Positions 1 to 11,100 are shown, counted from the first letter of the stretch. The stretch is 22,224 nt of DNA from Stramenopiles sp. TOSAG23-6 (GCA_900128565.1 LT636017.1:1-22224), one strand, 5' to 3'. Numbers and translations are program-made. The notes: a model not told the origin generated them from the letters alone.

Positions 1-52
1 CAAAATTTCGTACGAAAAATAAATTCGAAATTGAAAAAAAAATAAAACATAC
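1..52 (-). mobile_element. introner copy 1 (5' part, cut by window edge)
   Basis: Read on the minus strand, the copy starts at 52 with GTATGTTTTATTTTTT, continues through a CAATTTCGAATTT block and reaches the TTTCGTACGAAATTTTG core at base 1. The branch-like motif and 3' end lie outside the window. It interrupts the MYND gene after codon 224 (phase 0) and has the same orientation as the host gene. Its preceding dinucleotide is AT. Confidence 0.75.
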
Positions 53-724
53 ATATAGAGTTGTTGTAGCATTCTCATTCAATATGGGATTAGGACCATT
101 GATAGAACCTATCCTCCAGGCTTGGGATATACCACCACCTATATGATCTAGAAGTATCTCACTTTTTATATATAAATTCTTCAGGCTATAAGTAATATCA
201 GAGTCAAAGTCTACATTTATCTTATTACGACAAACCGTAGGTAAATGCCAATATGGAGATAAACGACTCGGGTTTTCTTTTACCCAATGGAAATGTTTTG
301 GTAACAATTCTGCTGTTTTGATAGAATAATACAACTCAGAAGGGCATGCTTCTCTTTCAGAACTGTACCACTTATAAAGACCAAGACGGAAATGTGAACT
401 TAAAACAAGAGAATCAGGGTCTTCTGCCTGGGCAATAGATTGAGAGTGTGCCTCCTCGATACACCACTTCCGATGCTTAGATTGATATTTTGATTCACAC
501 AATTCAGAACAATAAAATGCGAGACCACACTGATTACAACATAAAGCTCTATTGATATCTAATTCTACAAGACAACTACAGCAAACTACTCTCTGAGGGT
601 TCAGTTCAAAATTGTCCTGTTCAGCACGGGGCACCAGCAACTTTTCACTAGAATCAGCAATACAAAAGTATTCAAATAATGGGGTAAGCCAAGGTAAGTC
701 TAGTATATGCTTTTCGCCCGACAT
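1..724 (-). CDS. MYND-type zinc finger protein, 3' part beyond window
   Basis: The minus strand has an open frame from the ATG at 724 through base 1 with no stop. The first 224 codons (724-53) are taken as exon 1. A MYND zinc finger is visible at residues 48-88: C48-x2-C51, C63-x2-C66, C72-x3-C76, then H84-x3-C88, in the CxxC, CxxC, YCSxxC, HxxxC order typical of the family. MYND fingers bind proline-rich partners and often sit in SET-domain or scaffold proteins, but no SET motif is seen in the visible part, so the partner domain is unknown. The rest of the exon is a mixed-charge region rich in aromatic residues. At Leu-Tyr 223-224 the frame runs into an introner (52 to the edge), so the gene continues left of the window. 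It is divergent from the Sec14-like gene. Confidence 0.85.
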   Translation of the reverse strand, partial: MSGEKHILDLPWLTPLFEYFCIADSSEKLLVPRAEQDNFELNPQRVVCCSCLVELDINRALCCNQCGLAFYCSELCESKYQSKHRKWCIEEAHSQSIAQAEDPDSLVLSSHFRLGLYKWYSSEREACPSELYYSIKTAELLPKHFHWVKENPSRLSPYWHLPTVCRNKINVDFDSDITYSLKNLYIKSEILLDHIGGGISQAWRIGSINGPNPILNENATTTLYVCFIFFSISNLFFVRNF

Positions 725-1108
725 CAATTAAGAAAAACAACTTTGTCACCACAGCATTAAGCATATAAAAAAAATGATACACTGTTGGTATAGTAGGTAC
801 TTGTGTAAGGCTACGTCATGACTCATGAACTGGCTTCGGCGATATCGATCGCGATGACGTCATCGATCAGTAACTGTTATAGATATGACATTGATTGGCC
901 ATTGATTGACATTTTTAATTTTAATCCAACGCTTATGCTTATCTCATCATTATTAATTTATTACGAAGATGACTTTAACTCTAACAATCAGGTGACTTTA
1001 CATTATATTTTATTCCAGAGAACGTATCAAAGTAAATCATTCATTATACGATTAGACAACAGCTATATGAATAAACTAAAAATAGTAATAAAACGTCCAG
1101 ATTAAAAA
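725..1108. promoter_or_regulatory. divergent promoter region with bZIP-like sites
   Basis: This 384-bp gap separates the start of the MYND gene (-) from the start of the Sec14-like gene (+). It holds three bZIP-type motifs close together: TACGTCA at 812-818, TGACTCA at 819-825 and TGACGTCA at 855-862. An open frame from 818 to 1105 covers the same area and stops 3 bp before the ATG at 1109. It has no recognisable features and could at most be an upstream ORF. I see no RNA gene here. Confidence 0.45.
852..865. promoter_or_regulatory. 14-bp perfect palindrome with CRE core
   Basis: CGATGACGTCATCG is its own reverse complement and contains TGACGTCA, the consensus of CREB/ATF-type bZIP factors. 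It lies inside the divergent intergenic region, roughly 128 bp upstream of the MYND start and 244 bp upstream of the + gene. Function is inferred from the motif only. Confidence 0.4.
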
Positions 1109-4047
1109 ATGTCAGGTATTCGTAAATTTCGTAGAGTTATTCGTAATATTAAAGGTCCTTTACGTCGACGGCGACGTGCTCTATTTGGTCGAAAACCCCA
1201 CAAAGATCTACATTCAAATACGACTGACATGGAGGAGAAATCCAACAATGATGTGATTGCTGACGAAATCATCCCTCTTAAGTGTTCATATAATCGTCTT
1301 TATCTTCTTTTTTTGAATCAAATTGAGAGTATAAAAAATATTACCACGTCGGCACAGTTATTGAATGTATCAAAACAAGAAAGTAACCCTATTTTGATTC
1401 AAGGTGTAGTGAAGTTTCCGCTATCATATCCCGTATGTTCCGTAAGTGAAAACCAAAGTAAACTTTTGGCTACCGCCAAGCGAGGAGAGGTAATCTCCTT
1501 CCAAATACCACTCGAAATATCTGTTGATTTATGTTTTGAAGCTAAAGCTGTTGTCGAATATATNAATGAAAGTGGTCGTCCTTATTCTCAGATGTTATTT
1601 GGGAAAACTTTCATTTCCAATATATTGCAGTTGTCACAAGGAGAGAAATTATTCATAGATATGATAGATAGGACTGTAGGTTTTCGTTATGAATTTCAAA
1701 TTTATTTTTTTTTTGGTACGAAATTTTATACCTAAACAAAAACAAATTCTTGAGTATTGACTACGTTTTCATCATGAATTTCAAATTTGTTCTTCAAATG
1801 TATTGTTCATGGTTTTGTATTTTTGTCTTTTTTTGTCATATTAGGCGTTTTTGTATTTTTGTCTATTTTTGTAACTTACCTAAAAGAATTTCAAACTTTT
1901 AAAAAAAAAATTTCACCATAAATGTTTTTTCTTTTTTTTTTCAAAATTATTTTTTTTTACATTTTTTTTTCGTACGAAATTTTGTACCTAACGAATATTT
2001 TTTACAAAAACAAAAATATTTTTTACTATACAAAAAAATGAAATGGAAAATACAAATATTGATAATTTACCTGTTTGTAAAAATATTTGTATTACTATGA
2101 TAACTCAACCATCAAAATGTGTACTACATTCAATAAATTCAGTCGTNTCAAAAAATAATTTGAGAAAANAGGAGAANTCAAAATTGTTTTTTTCAATATT
2201 CGAGTATTTTGTTGTTCTTNTTGTGCTTATAGCAAATGTAGTCATGTTTAATATAGTAAGCTCTGATTCACATGCATTGAAAATAGTATGTGGATTAATT
2301 ATTTCGTGTGTGATTATTACTATTATTTGTGCTTACACCAAAAAGAAAAAAAATAGCCATAGTCATAATCATTCTGAAAACAAATTGCATGTTTCCCCAG
2401 GTACTAGGAAAAGTTTTATTTTTTTTTAATAGAAATTTTGTACCTAACAAATTTTGAAATTTCTTTTGAAATATTTTTCCAAAATACATGCCTGCTATTC
2501 ATACTTCATATAGTGGTACAAACGATGGTAATTGTCTAGATAATATGAATTTTTCATATACTGAAATGGTGGTTGCTCTATCGCTTCATAGTGACAAGAC
2601 CCATATTTTTGGTACAAATAATACTACAAATAATAAAATAGATAATGCAGATTGGTTGCCTTCGTTACTTGAAACTTCTGCGGAAATTACTCCTGACGAA
2701 ACTACCAAATTAAAAATTATAAGAAAATCTATACTAAAAGAATTTTGTAGTTTACCTGTAGTGAATAATGATACATCTAATGCAATTTTACCAGTAGTGA
2801 ATGATGATACATCTAATACAATCTCAAATTTGTCAAGTGATCCTTCTCTGTCTTCAAGAAATCAATTAGANGGTACTAATAGTAGGTTTATTAATAAAAC
2901 TATTCAAAACAAGTCATATGATATGCATTGGCAAATTCATCATTTGGATANTTATACGGTAGATGAATTTTCAAAANGTATCGCTCAAAAGTGTGGGGTG
3001 ATACCAAAAATGCTTCAANACAATAATAGTAGTAAAGGAGATGATAATTATAAATATCCTAAAAATTGGCGATTGACGTGTGATTGTCCTCAAAGACAAA
3101 TGAATGTAGCAAAATATCAAGATTGCTGGAATACTTGGAAACAATGCCGCTGGCCTTTTGTACACGAAATCGCTGGAAATGGAAAGCGTGGTGATCAGCG
3201 TCTTGTTGCATTTTTACGTGCACGNAATGGGGATGTTGATAAAACGATTAAAATGGTATTCGATTCCATTCGATGGCGTCAAAAGTTTGATTTGAGTAGA
3301 GTTAGACGAATGAANCAACCCNCTTATGTATGGAAACCTTCAATTTCTCTTGAAAAATGGATGCTTCCATTACCTATATTTACTTCATTAGATGTTGAGG
3401 GTCATGTTTTATTTTATAGTAATTATGGAAAATTAGATGTAAATGGATTTCTGAATAAATGCTTGCATTCAAGTGAGGAGGAATTAGAAAAAATATTTGT
3501 GTTTATTCTTGAAACTTTTCAATCGGCTGCCATGAAGAGATGCGCTATGAGTGATGGCAAAATATTACCACAAATTTCGTTACTTGTTGATCTCAGGGAC
3601 TTTGGCTTTCACTCCGTNATTCCTCTNGGAATTATTAAAAGATTATTAGATTCTTTTCAGAAAAATTATCCGGAACTTCTAGCAAGAGTTATTGTAGTCA
3701 ATGCACCTTGGCTATTTGCTAATTTATGGAAAGTTATTCGAAAATTTCTTGATGAAAGAGTGCGACAAAAAATCATTATATCAAATAATACCGGTTTGAC
3801 TCTTTTTGAGGAGGTTTCCGCATGGATACATCCAAGATTCATCCCTAAATTTATTTTCGAGAAACATATTGATACACTTGAAAAACATAAATGTAATTGG
3901 CTGAAAAATGTAGGCGAAGGACTCAANACTTTACAACTTGCACAAGGAGGTAAAATACCAAAATGTGATACCACACGTTTTGATGCAGAGAATGAATATG
4001 CNAGTAGTCATATAAATAATGATACAATNTCATGTGCGAAATTATAA
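1109..4047 (+). CDS. membrane-anchored Sec14/CRAL-TRIO-domain protein, three exons
   Basis: Proposed exons are 1109-1675, 2034-2407 and 2490-4047, about 832 residues. Exon 1 starts with a very basic stretch (residues 3-30, many Arg/Lys) and then an unrecognised, probably beta-rich region. Exon 2 has two hydrophobic segments (about residues 240-266 and 270-290) followed by a Lys/His-rich tail, which looks like a membrane hairpin. Exon 3 has a CRAL-TRIO N-like helix region (about 540-580, with LVAFLRA and IRWRQKF) and a Sec14 lipid-binding fold (about 604-784, with LLVDLRDFG, NYPELLARVIVVNAPWLF and the LDERVRQKI helix). Sec14 domains carry phosphoinositides or other lipids between membranes. 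The Sec14 part is secure. Joining exon 1 to exon 2 is supported by phase, while the exon 2/3 donor is uncertain. Alternatively the small membrane protein (2043-2429) is a separate gene. The gene holds many isolated Ns. Confidence 0.7.
1676..2033 (+). mobile_element. introner copy 2, enlarged composite (358 nt)
   Basis: It starts GTAGGTTTTCGTTATGAATT, close to the copy at 18747 (GTATGTTTTATGATGAATT), and ends TTTACTATACAA. Three branch-like ACCTAA motifs occur (1730, 1878, 1986). GGTACGAAATTTTATACC is near 1715 and a full TTCGTACGAAATTTTGTACC core is near 1970. The block ATCATGAATTTCAAATTTG near 1770 repeats the 5' part. This suggests nested or tandem copies. Removing 1676-2033 joins codon 189 in phase to AAA AAT GAA ATG. 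Confidence 0.6.
2408..2489 (+). mobile_element. introner copy 3, degenerate 5' end
   Basis: The 3' half is typical: GAAATTTTGTACCTAACAAA, then GAAATATTTTTCC and AAAATACAT ending at 2489. The 5' half is short and lacks GTATG. It reads GAAAAGTTTTATTTTTTTTT and then goes directly to the core. The frame upstream stops inside it at 2427-2429, and the next frame opens at its 3' end. The start at 2408 is chosen because it keeps phase with an end at 2489. GT at 2401 would not keep phase. Confidence 0.55.
2752..2823 (+). repeat. 36-bp tandem duplication in the Sec14-like gene
   Basis: Two near-identical 36-bp units (2752-2787 and 2788-2823) encode LPVVNNDTSNAI and LPVVNDDTSNTI. The period is a multiple of three, so the frame is kept. 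It lies in the low-complexity linker ahead of the CRAL-TRIO region. Confidence 0.8.
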
Positions 4048-4066
4048 ATCTGTCTTTCTTAAAACC

Positions 4067-4148
4067 TATCAAAAAAATCAAATTCATGTTCAGATTTTGT
4101 TTATTAGTATCAAAAAAATCAAATTCATGTTCAGATTTTGTTTATTAG
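4067..4148. repeat. 41-bp tandem duplication between convergent genes
   Basis: Two identical 41-bp units starting TATCAAAAAAATCAAATTC lie at 4067-4107 and 4108-4148. They fill most of the 108-bp gap between the stop of the Sec14-like gene (+) and the stop of the four-helix membrane gene (-). The T/A-rich content suits 3'-end formation for both genes, but that is inference. Confidence 0.9.
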
Positions 4149-4155
4149 TATAATG

Positions 4156-4806
4156 CTATATAATCGCCCCACGTTCAATAAAAATAACTTTATTCCTCGA
4201 AGCCGAAGCATATGAATTCAATCCAGAAGTCTCATCTATTCTCCACGAATTACATCGCAAAGCTCTTAATTCAGTGGCATCACAAGATTTTAAACCACTT
4301 ATAAAGTTAACTACCAATCGCATTATCCAAAGATTTACTAGAACTAATAAAATCGTGTAAACNAACTCCGCCGCTAAAATATTATGTTTTTCCAAGTACT
4401 TAGCACCAAAAACTAGAACAAATACACGCAAAAATAATTGTAGCAACAAGTAAAAGAAATACACTGAAATCCATTCCGTACGGTATTGTCTAGATCCCAT
4501 ATAGCCAAAGGCTGGCATCCAAAGTAGTATTAAGCCTAGCGGGTTCAGGGCAGCCCAAGGTAGTGATGTGAAAAGATCAATAAGACAGAGACATTGAAGA
4601 ACAGCGGATAACGTTCGTAACTGATCGAGCTTTTCATTTGAAATAAGTGAGCCCCTGGAGACCAAATTAGCTTCGAACACATCGACTCCGGGTGTCAGCC
4701 GTTCACTTCCAACCTCTGAAGCCTCAGGTAATGTGGCGTTTTCTTGACCTTCTACGTAATCTTCTTGGCTTACTGTACCATATTTCACAGGTACTGATGT
4801 CGACAT
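4156..4806 (-). CDS. hypothetical four-helix membrane protein (216 aa)
   Basis: An intact single-exon frame starts at the ATG at 4806. Residues 1-60 are hydrophilic and acidic, with no signal peptide. Four hydrophobic segments follow at about 64-84, 87-104, 112-134 and 147-170. The C-terminal tail (171-216) carries two cysteines (175 and 185) and ends in a hydrophobic GAII. Loops between helices hold basic or aromatic residues (GSRQYRTEW). I do not recognise the family; the pattern suits an endomembrane four-span protein. The gene is convergent with the Sec14-like gene and divergent from the IQ/WW gene. One N falls in codon 148. The frame is certain to be open and the function is unknown. Confidence 0.75.
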   Translation of the reverse strand: MSTSVPVKYGTVSQEDYVEGQENATLPEASEVGSERLTPGVDVFEANLVSRGSLISNEKLDQLRTLSAVLQCLCLIDLFTSLPWAALNPLGLILLWMPAFGYMGSRQYRTEWISVYFFYLLLQLFLRVFVLVFGAKYLEKHNILAAEXVYTILLVLVNLWIMRLVVNFISGLKSCDATELRALRCNSWRIDETSGLNSYASASRNKVIFIERGAII

Positions 4807-5135
4807 AAATTGTTATCTATTGTATCAATGGATTGAGTGTCGAACGGTTAATAATAATATTTCCAGTGACAAGGAATAAGATCTGCAATAGTACGTAGTA
4901 AAGAGGATTCGTTGTTGTACACACAGTATTTTAAAAATTTTAGGCTGTTTCAAAAATCTTTAGACCTTTTTGTGTAACTGCTAGTTGAACTGCCACAAGT
5001 CAAAAGACTAACTTCTCTCTACGCCGTCTACGGTATCACAACTGAGTCTTCACACTACATTCTCCCAAGGCAATGCTCGGGTTAAATATTAGAGATTAGC
5101 ATAAATAACTTCCATTGATTGTATGACAATCTAAT
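4807..5135. promoter_or_regulatory. divergent promoter region of membrane gene and IQ/WW gene
   Basis: This is a 329-bp AT-rich gap. A perfect small hairpin, GATTGT-ATG-ACAATC (5117-5131), ends 4 bp before the IQ/WW start codon at 5136, so it would lie in the 5' leader. No obvious TATA box or shared box was found. Confidence 0.35.
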
Positions 5136-8100
5136 ATGCAATCTAATCCTCAAATTTCGAAAATAGATACNTCCCATAGTGATCAAAGTAGACGAACGAC
5201 AACATCAACTAGACGAGTCNTTTTCTCAAGTGATAGGAATAGTAAAGCCCCTCGTCCACAATCTCCATCTGTCATACACGATCTATCTAAATTATCTGAA
5301 CTACAAGTATTATTATCTCAACTAGAGAATGGTGGTAAAGATCCTGAAAAGTTTATTCAAAATTTTTTGAAGCCAAGATACCGTCAACTACAATTGACTG
5401 ACGCTGACTGGCGGAATATTTTAAAAGATATCGACCCGCGACGTAATAGGAGAAAAAGTACTGCCACCAATGACACATCGATATCCCATCTTGAAAATCT
5501 TGATGCTTTAGCACTTTTATCACTGTATGATGAAACTGANAATAAAACTGTATCGAAAGGAGAAACTGAAGTAAATGCAAAACAGCAACTTGAGCTTTCA
5601 CGAGATTTAAGGAAGCAACATTTAGATAGTCGAGCAGCAATAGAGCTGTATAGCCGCCTCAATGAAGTTGGCCGATCTTTTTATTTTAAACAGAATCGGC
5701 CCCAGATGATTAAACGATTAAGACCACTAGAGCAATCCCCAAAGAAAGTATTGGATAGAGTTACATCCAAACCAGAAGTAAGTGTGTTACCTAGTAAAAA
5801 GGTTTCAAAAATTGATTCATATCGAAGTTTGTATTCCGCACCAACAATATCATCTCCAAAAAAGGCTAGCTCGGCACTTGGTAGTAGCAGTGGAACTAGT
5901 GTTCGCGTCAAACATAATAGTCAATATTCATTAGGAAGTAGACCAGGTCCACCAAGTCGTTTACCTCATCGACCACATCAACGACATCATGCACCAAATA
6001 TTTCTAAGAGTAAAGTGTATAGTAAAATACAAAACTCAAAAAAAACAAGATTCGATAGCATTCATCAAGATGTTCAGAAAAATCAACAAAACGATAATTT
6101 AGCGAGAGATATATTCCTTCGAAAACCACCATCCGTAAAAAAAATGTTACGTAGTGATCTAAATTCTTTCGGTTTGGTTACATTATTTGGCGATTCTTTG
6201 ATCGGGTCGTCAAGAGTTAAACAGCAATTGGAACATCACAGCTTGAATAAAATTAGTCCAAAAAGTAGCGTGTTCAAGCATCTGAAACCTGAAGTAACAT
6301 CAGCATATGCCAAAACAAAGCTAGGGCATTCAGATATACTTATAGAAAGAAGGCGCAAAGGCAAACTAATAGAGAAACAGAAAATTGAAGAACAATCTTT
6401 GGATAATCCAATAAAAGTAAAAGTATTACCACTCGTTCCAAGACCTCCGCCTCCACGCCCCCCCCCNATGCGCAGTANTNCTGTGAAAATTCATCCGAAT
6501 AAACAAAGTATACATCAGAAAAAAAATCAAATAAGACAATTGCGACAATGGCGAATGGATCAAACCCGCCAGCGTGAAGTAGGCCGATTGGGACCGGGTC
6601 AAGATCTGAATCAACTTATACTTGAAACAAAACGATATGAAGAAGAAGAAATACATGCCATACAACAAACATCAGACGACTTACGTCGCAATCTTCGATG
6701 TATTCCAAGTAAGCAACGGATTATTAAAGCATATATAAAAAAAGCAACGTCAGAATTCCCACTGGAGTTTTTACGAGAGAAAGGTTTGCTGTCAACTCAG
6801 GCGGCAAAGNGTGTAGAGATATTTCAACTTCACATAGAAAAATGCGGGATTCGGCTATTAGAAATTGCATGGTCTAAATGGTTAGATCGGGTAAAACAAG
6901 CTCAGGCAAAAGAAAGAAGACAAGCTGCTATTTTAATACAATGTATTTTTCGTAGCTTCTGTGCAAGATGTATTTACCAGAATTTGAAAAGAGAGAAATG
7001 CGAAGCCGCAGAAACAATGTTGATGTCACGCGAAGAAATCTTTATGCGAGAATGGATGCATCTAGAAGCATGCGCGTACAAGCTTATGGCTGCATGGCGT
7101 GCGAATATTGCGCGTCGCTTACTATCAAACCTTAGACGTGATAGGAACGCTGCAATGAAAATTCAAAAGAACTTTCGTGTGACTAAAAACATGCGTATGG
7201 TGAAAAAGTTGATGCGTAAACATCGCAGGGAAGACGCTGCTGCAAGGAAAATACAAGGATTCCTTGAGATCATACGCGGACGTATACGGGTTACAATGAT
7301 GCGTGATTTGGCGAGACGTGCAGTAATTGAAGCAAAACTTGCATGGACAAGAAGTGCTGAGGCGAAAAGGCAAAAGAGATTCGAAATGACAGGTGCAGCA
7401 ATTGTTCTAAAACGAGCATGGCATAAACGAAATGAAGGTACGTTTATGTTACCATTGTATTGTACCAACATCCAACGTCGATGGCGTGGTAAGTTGGGTA
7501 GACGCATTGCTAGAGCNGCCAGGAATGTTTTAGAAGAACAAAAACGGGCGATCGAAGTCGCACTTGAAGCTGAGAGAATGGGTGGTGTATACAGTGATGC
7601 TGTGCAGGTTCTACAGAGAGTATTGCGCGGTGGAATGGCTCGGCTTTATGTTCGACGCATTCGAGAAGAAGTTGTCAATGCAATAGAGAGGAGGCGGATA
7701 GCAAAACTCAAACTAATTGATTTAACGCCCAAGCAAAAGCTCAAGCGACGTGCTGCAGAGCTACGACGAGCTGCANGGCGCAAGATATTTAAAAATCCAA
7801 AAGAAGTTCGCGCAGCAAAAAAGATTCAAGCTTTGTGGCGATGGATTTATGTAATGCGGAAGATTCGACGTGAGAGACGAGCAAGGCTACGTAGGTCTAA
7901 CTTGACTCGTCATTTTATGATAGTAAAAGTTCAACGTCAGTTCAAAATGTATCTTAGAGCTGCGAGGAAAAAGAAACGGATTCTCGATAATGCTGCAACT
8001 AAGTTACAACGCGCCTTCAGAGGAAAGAAAGATCGGAATGCATTTGTACAAATATTGTTAACTATTCGTTGTGCCAAAATTGTACAACGTTGGTGGAGAC

Positions 8101-11100
8101 GTGTCACTTCGTATCAGAGAATGGACAAAATGCGGCAAGCTATTCGAATCCGAAGACTCGCTGTTCTCCGACTGCAGGCTATGTTTCGACGCATGCTTGC
8201 GACCCGTAAAATGTGGAAATTAAGGGTTTATGGCAGAAAGAAAGACGAATTGAAGGAGAAAGGCATTTGCGGATGCAGAAGAAGTAGATATTTCGCCCGC
8301 GATAAAGTTCTTCTTAATGCCGCCAATGGATTATTCAAAGATAGTGGTGCTCCACAAGCAATATTTAAAAAGTGGATGAAGAATGGTTCTGGTTCTAGTA
8401 CAGATAATGCACTGACGTTGGGGGACATGCGTAAATTAATGGTGGCTACAACGAAACTCACGCACGAAACGAAGAAGGAAAAACGCCTTCGAGACGAAGC
8501 AGATTTAAAACGAAGAAAAGAGAGGGCTGAAAAAGCAAGAGCAAAGGAGGAAGCTGAAGCTGTTGCAGCCGAAGCACTTCTTGCAAAGGAGGAAGCAAAG
8601 CTCAAAAAGGCAGAGGCGAGCGATGACTTTTTACTAATTGCTAAACTTCGTGCGTCAGTCAAACATTGTCGCGAAGTAGCTGAAAAAGAACGCCGTGAGG
8701 CAGATGAAGCAATCGAAGAAATGAGGTTGGCTAAATGTGCAAAGGTGCAAGAAACTAGTGGTAGAAGTTCTCCTGACCAAAAATTGACGGAGGATGGTTC
8801 AAGTAATCCTGATAATAGAGATACCGAAGATCGTGCATCAACGGCAGAACGAGCTCTTGCAGCAGAGGCAGCGAAGGAAAGGAAGAAAAAGAGAAAACAG
8901 TTGAAAGAAGTTCTTAGCACAACAATAATTGATATTGTATTTTCAAGTTCGTTACCGCATGGACAAAAAAGTCTGCCATTTTCAAACTTCCATGTTTTTC
9001 TGCGAGCTTTAGGTAAGAAAAGATATACAGAGAAGAAACATCAAATACTTCGACTTCATTCTGATAGTGACGCGTTGTTACTGAGAGTTTTATGGGCTCT
9101 TTTAGAATCCAAATGGGCCAGGCCTATTGCTCTCGCGCACGAGAAATTGGTAGATAAGTTCGTTCACGATACAGCTAATAGATTACAGCGTTGGCACAGG
9201 AATATGTTGTCATTGTTAAAGGTTCGTCGTTACCAAGTTCTGACTGATATTGAGATTAGCAAAAAAGCATTGAATGAAGCAGCGACGAAGCTTCAAGGTT
9301 TATGGAAGCGAAGGCAGGCTCGATCTCAAATGATGGATTTGGCAAGATCAGCTATTCAGAAATATATTGACCCAAATTCATCGATGCCATTTTGGTATAA
9401 CACAATTACAGGAGTTACCACGTGGAAAAAACCAAAGTTACTTGGTAAACAAGACGTTCCAGCTGTTGCTCTTGCGGACCCAGAACGAGAGATGCGCGTT
9501 ATGTGTTTACAATGTCAAACATTCATTGCCGTCTTACAGTGCCATGAAACAGGCGAATATCTTTGTGCATCATGTTTTGATAATAACTACAGAAAGATGA
9601 ATTTAGGCTATACATTTGGTAAGATTAGATTATGCGTCGAATGTGAAATGGAAATTGCAACAAGGACTTGTGATAAATGTGAAGATGAGTTTTGTGATAT
9701 GTGTTATCCTCGATTACACAGACGTGGGGCAATGTTGAGGCATACGTACACACCGCTACCTGGAATCGGAATGTGCACAACATGTGCGGCCTTTGGTGGG
9801 CGGGTGTCATTGGAAACACCCACAGGTACAGAATTACAATGTTGGGGTTGTTATCACCAGTATTATGAAGGTAGTGCATACCAAGAAGTTTCAGTAAACC
9901 CTGTCGTGTCCGAGCCAACGCCTGAAGAAATTGAAGTTCTATTTCCTACACCTGATAATGATGAAATCGCAGAACAAGAAGCAATCGCTATGGCGAAATC
10001 CAAAGCTGATGCTGTTGCTAAAGCAATCGAAAAGGCAAATGAGCTGCCATTGCCAAAAGAATGGCAAGAACATAAAGATAATGATGGTTCTTCATTCTAC
10101 TATAACACAGAAACAGGTGAATCGGTTTGGGAAAGACCAAAAGCAAGTATTAAAGATATCATGGGCGGCAAAAAGACACCCCNACATAAGATGGCNGATG
10201 ATATGGATCTTGACGAAGCTGCAACATTTATGCAAAATATGTGGAGAAACAAAAAAGCTCGAGCTCTTGTTCGTGTAATAATTGCAGGCATGTGGGAAAA
10301 AGTGTGGGATGATNATTCTCAAGCATATTATTACTACAACTTTGCTAGTGGAAACAGTTTATGGACCAAGCCATTACTCCTCGGCGAATCATATGATTTA
10401 GAAGTGACTCCAAGGTCNCTTGCCAAATCACTTAAATTGGGTGTCAAAATTACACCTCGACCGATTATACAAAAGGATGGTACTTTCGTAAGTAAAGAAA
10501 AACAAGCGATCAGACATGCTAATATTTTGCAACAGATAAAGGAAGAAAATGAGAGAAATGCAAAGGAGGAAATAGAAAAAAAGAAAAACGAAGACATAAA
10601 ACAATTGAAACAAAGAGAAGAAGAATTAAATGAGATGAAGGAAATCACAGAATTTTCCGAATCTGCCGATAATGTGGAAAATGATGAGTGGAGTGAATGT
10701 GCAGACGCGGAGGGCAATATATATTATTATAATAATGAGACTGGAGAATCTTCATGGGACAAGCCAAAAAAGAAGTTGAAATCATTGATTAAAATGAGCC
10801 AGTTCATGAAAAGTCAATCAAACAATGNGGAANCTTCCATAGAAATGAATGAAGCCGCGATAAAGATACAAAATCTGTATCGTAGTAGAAAAGCCCGAGC
10901 TCTATTTCGTGTACTTTTGTCGAATGTCTGGGAGAAAACTTTGGATGATGCATCTGGAACTTTTTATTATTTCAACAAAAAGACTATGAACAGTCAGTGG
11001 ACGAAACCATCAATATTAAAGGGCACACAGGATATCGATGTAACACCACGAACCCTTAGTCGAAGCATCGAGTTAGGCATTACAATACCCCCTAAAGAAA

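Noticed and set aside
818-1105. 95-codon open frame upstream of the Sec14-like gene
   Set aside because: No domain, it overlaps the bZIP-motif promoter region and ends just before the next ATG. At most an upstream ORF.
8228-8920. 230-codon minus-strand frame opposite the IQ/WW gene
   Set aside because: It is a Ser/Ala/Phe-rich shadow of the Glu/Lys/Ala helix coded on the plus strand.
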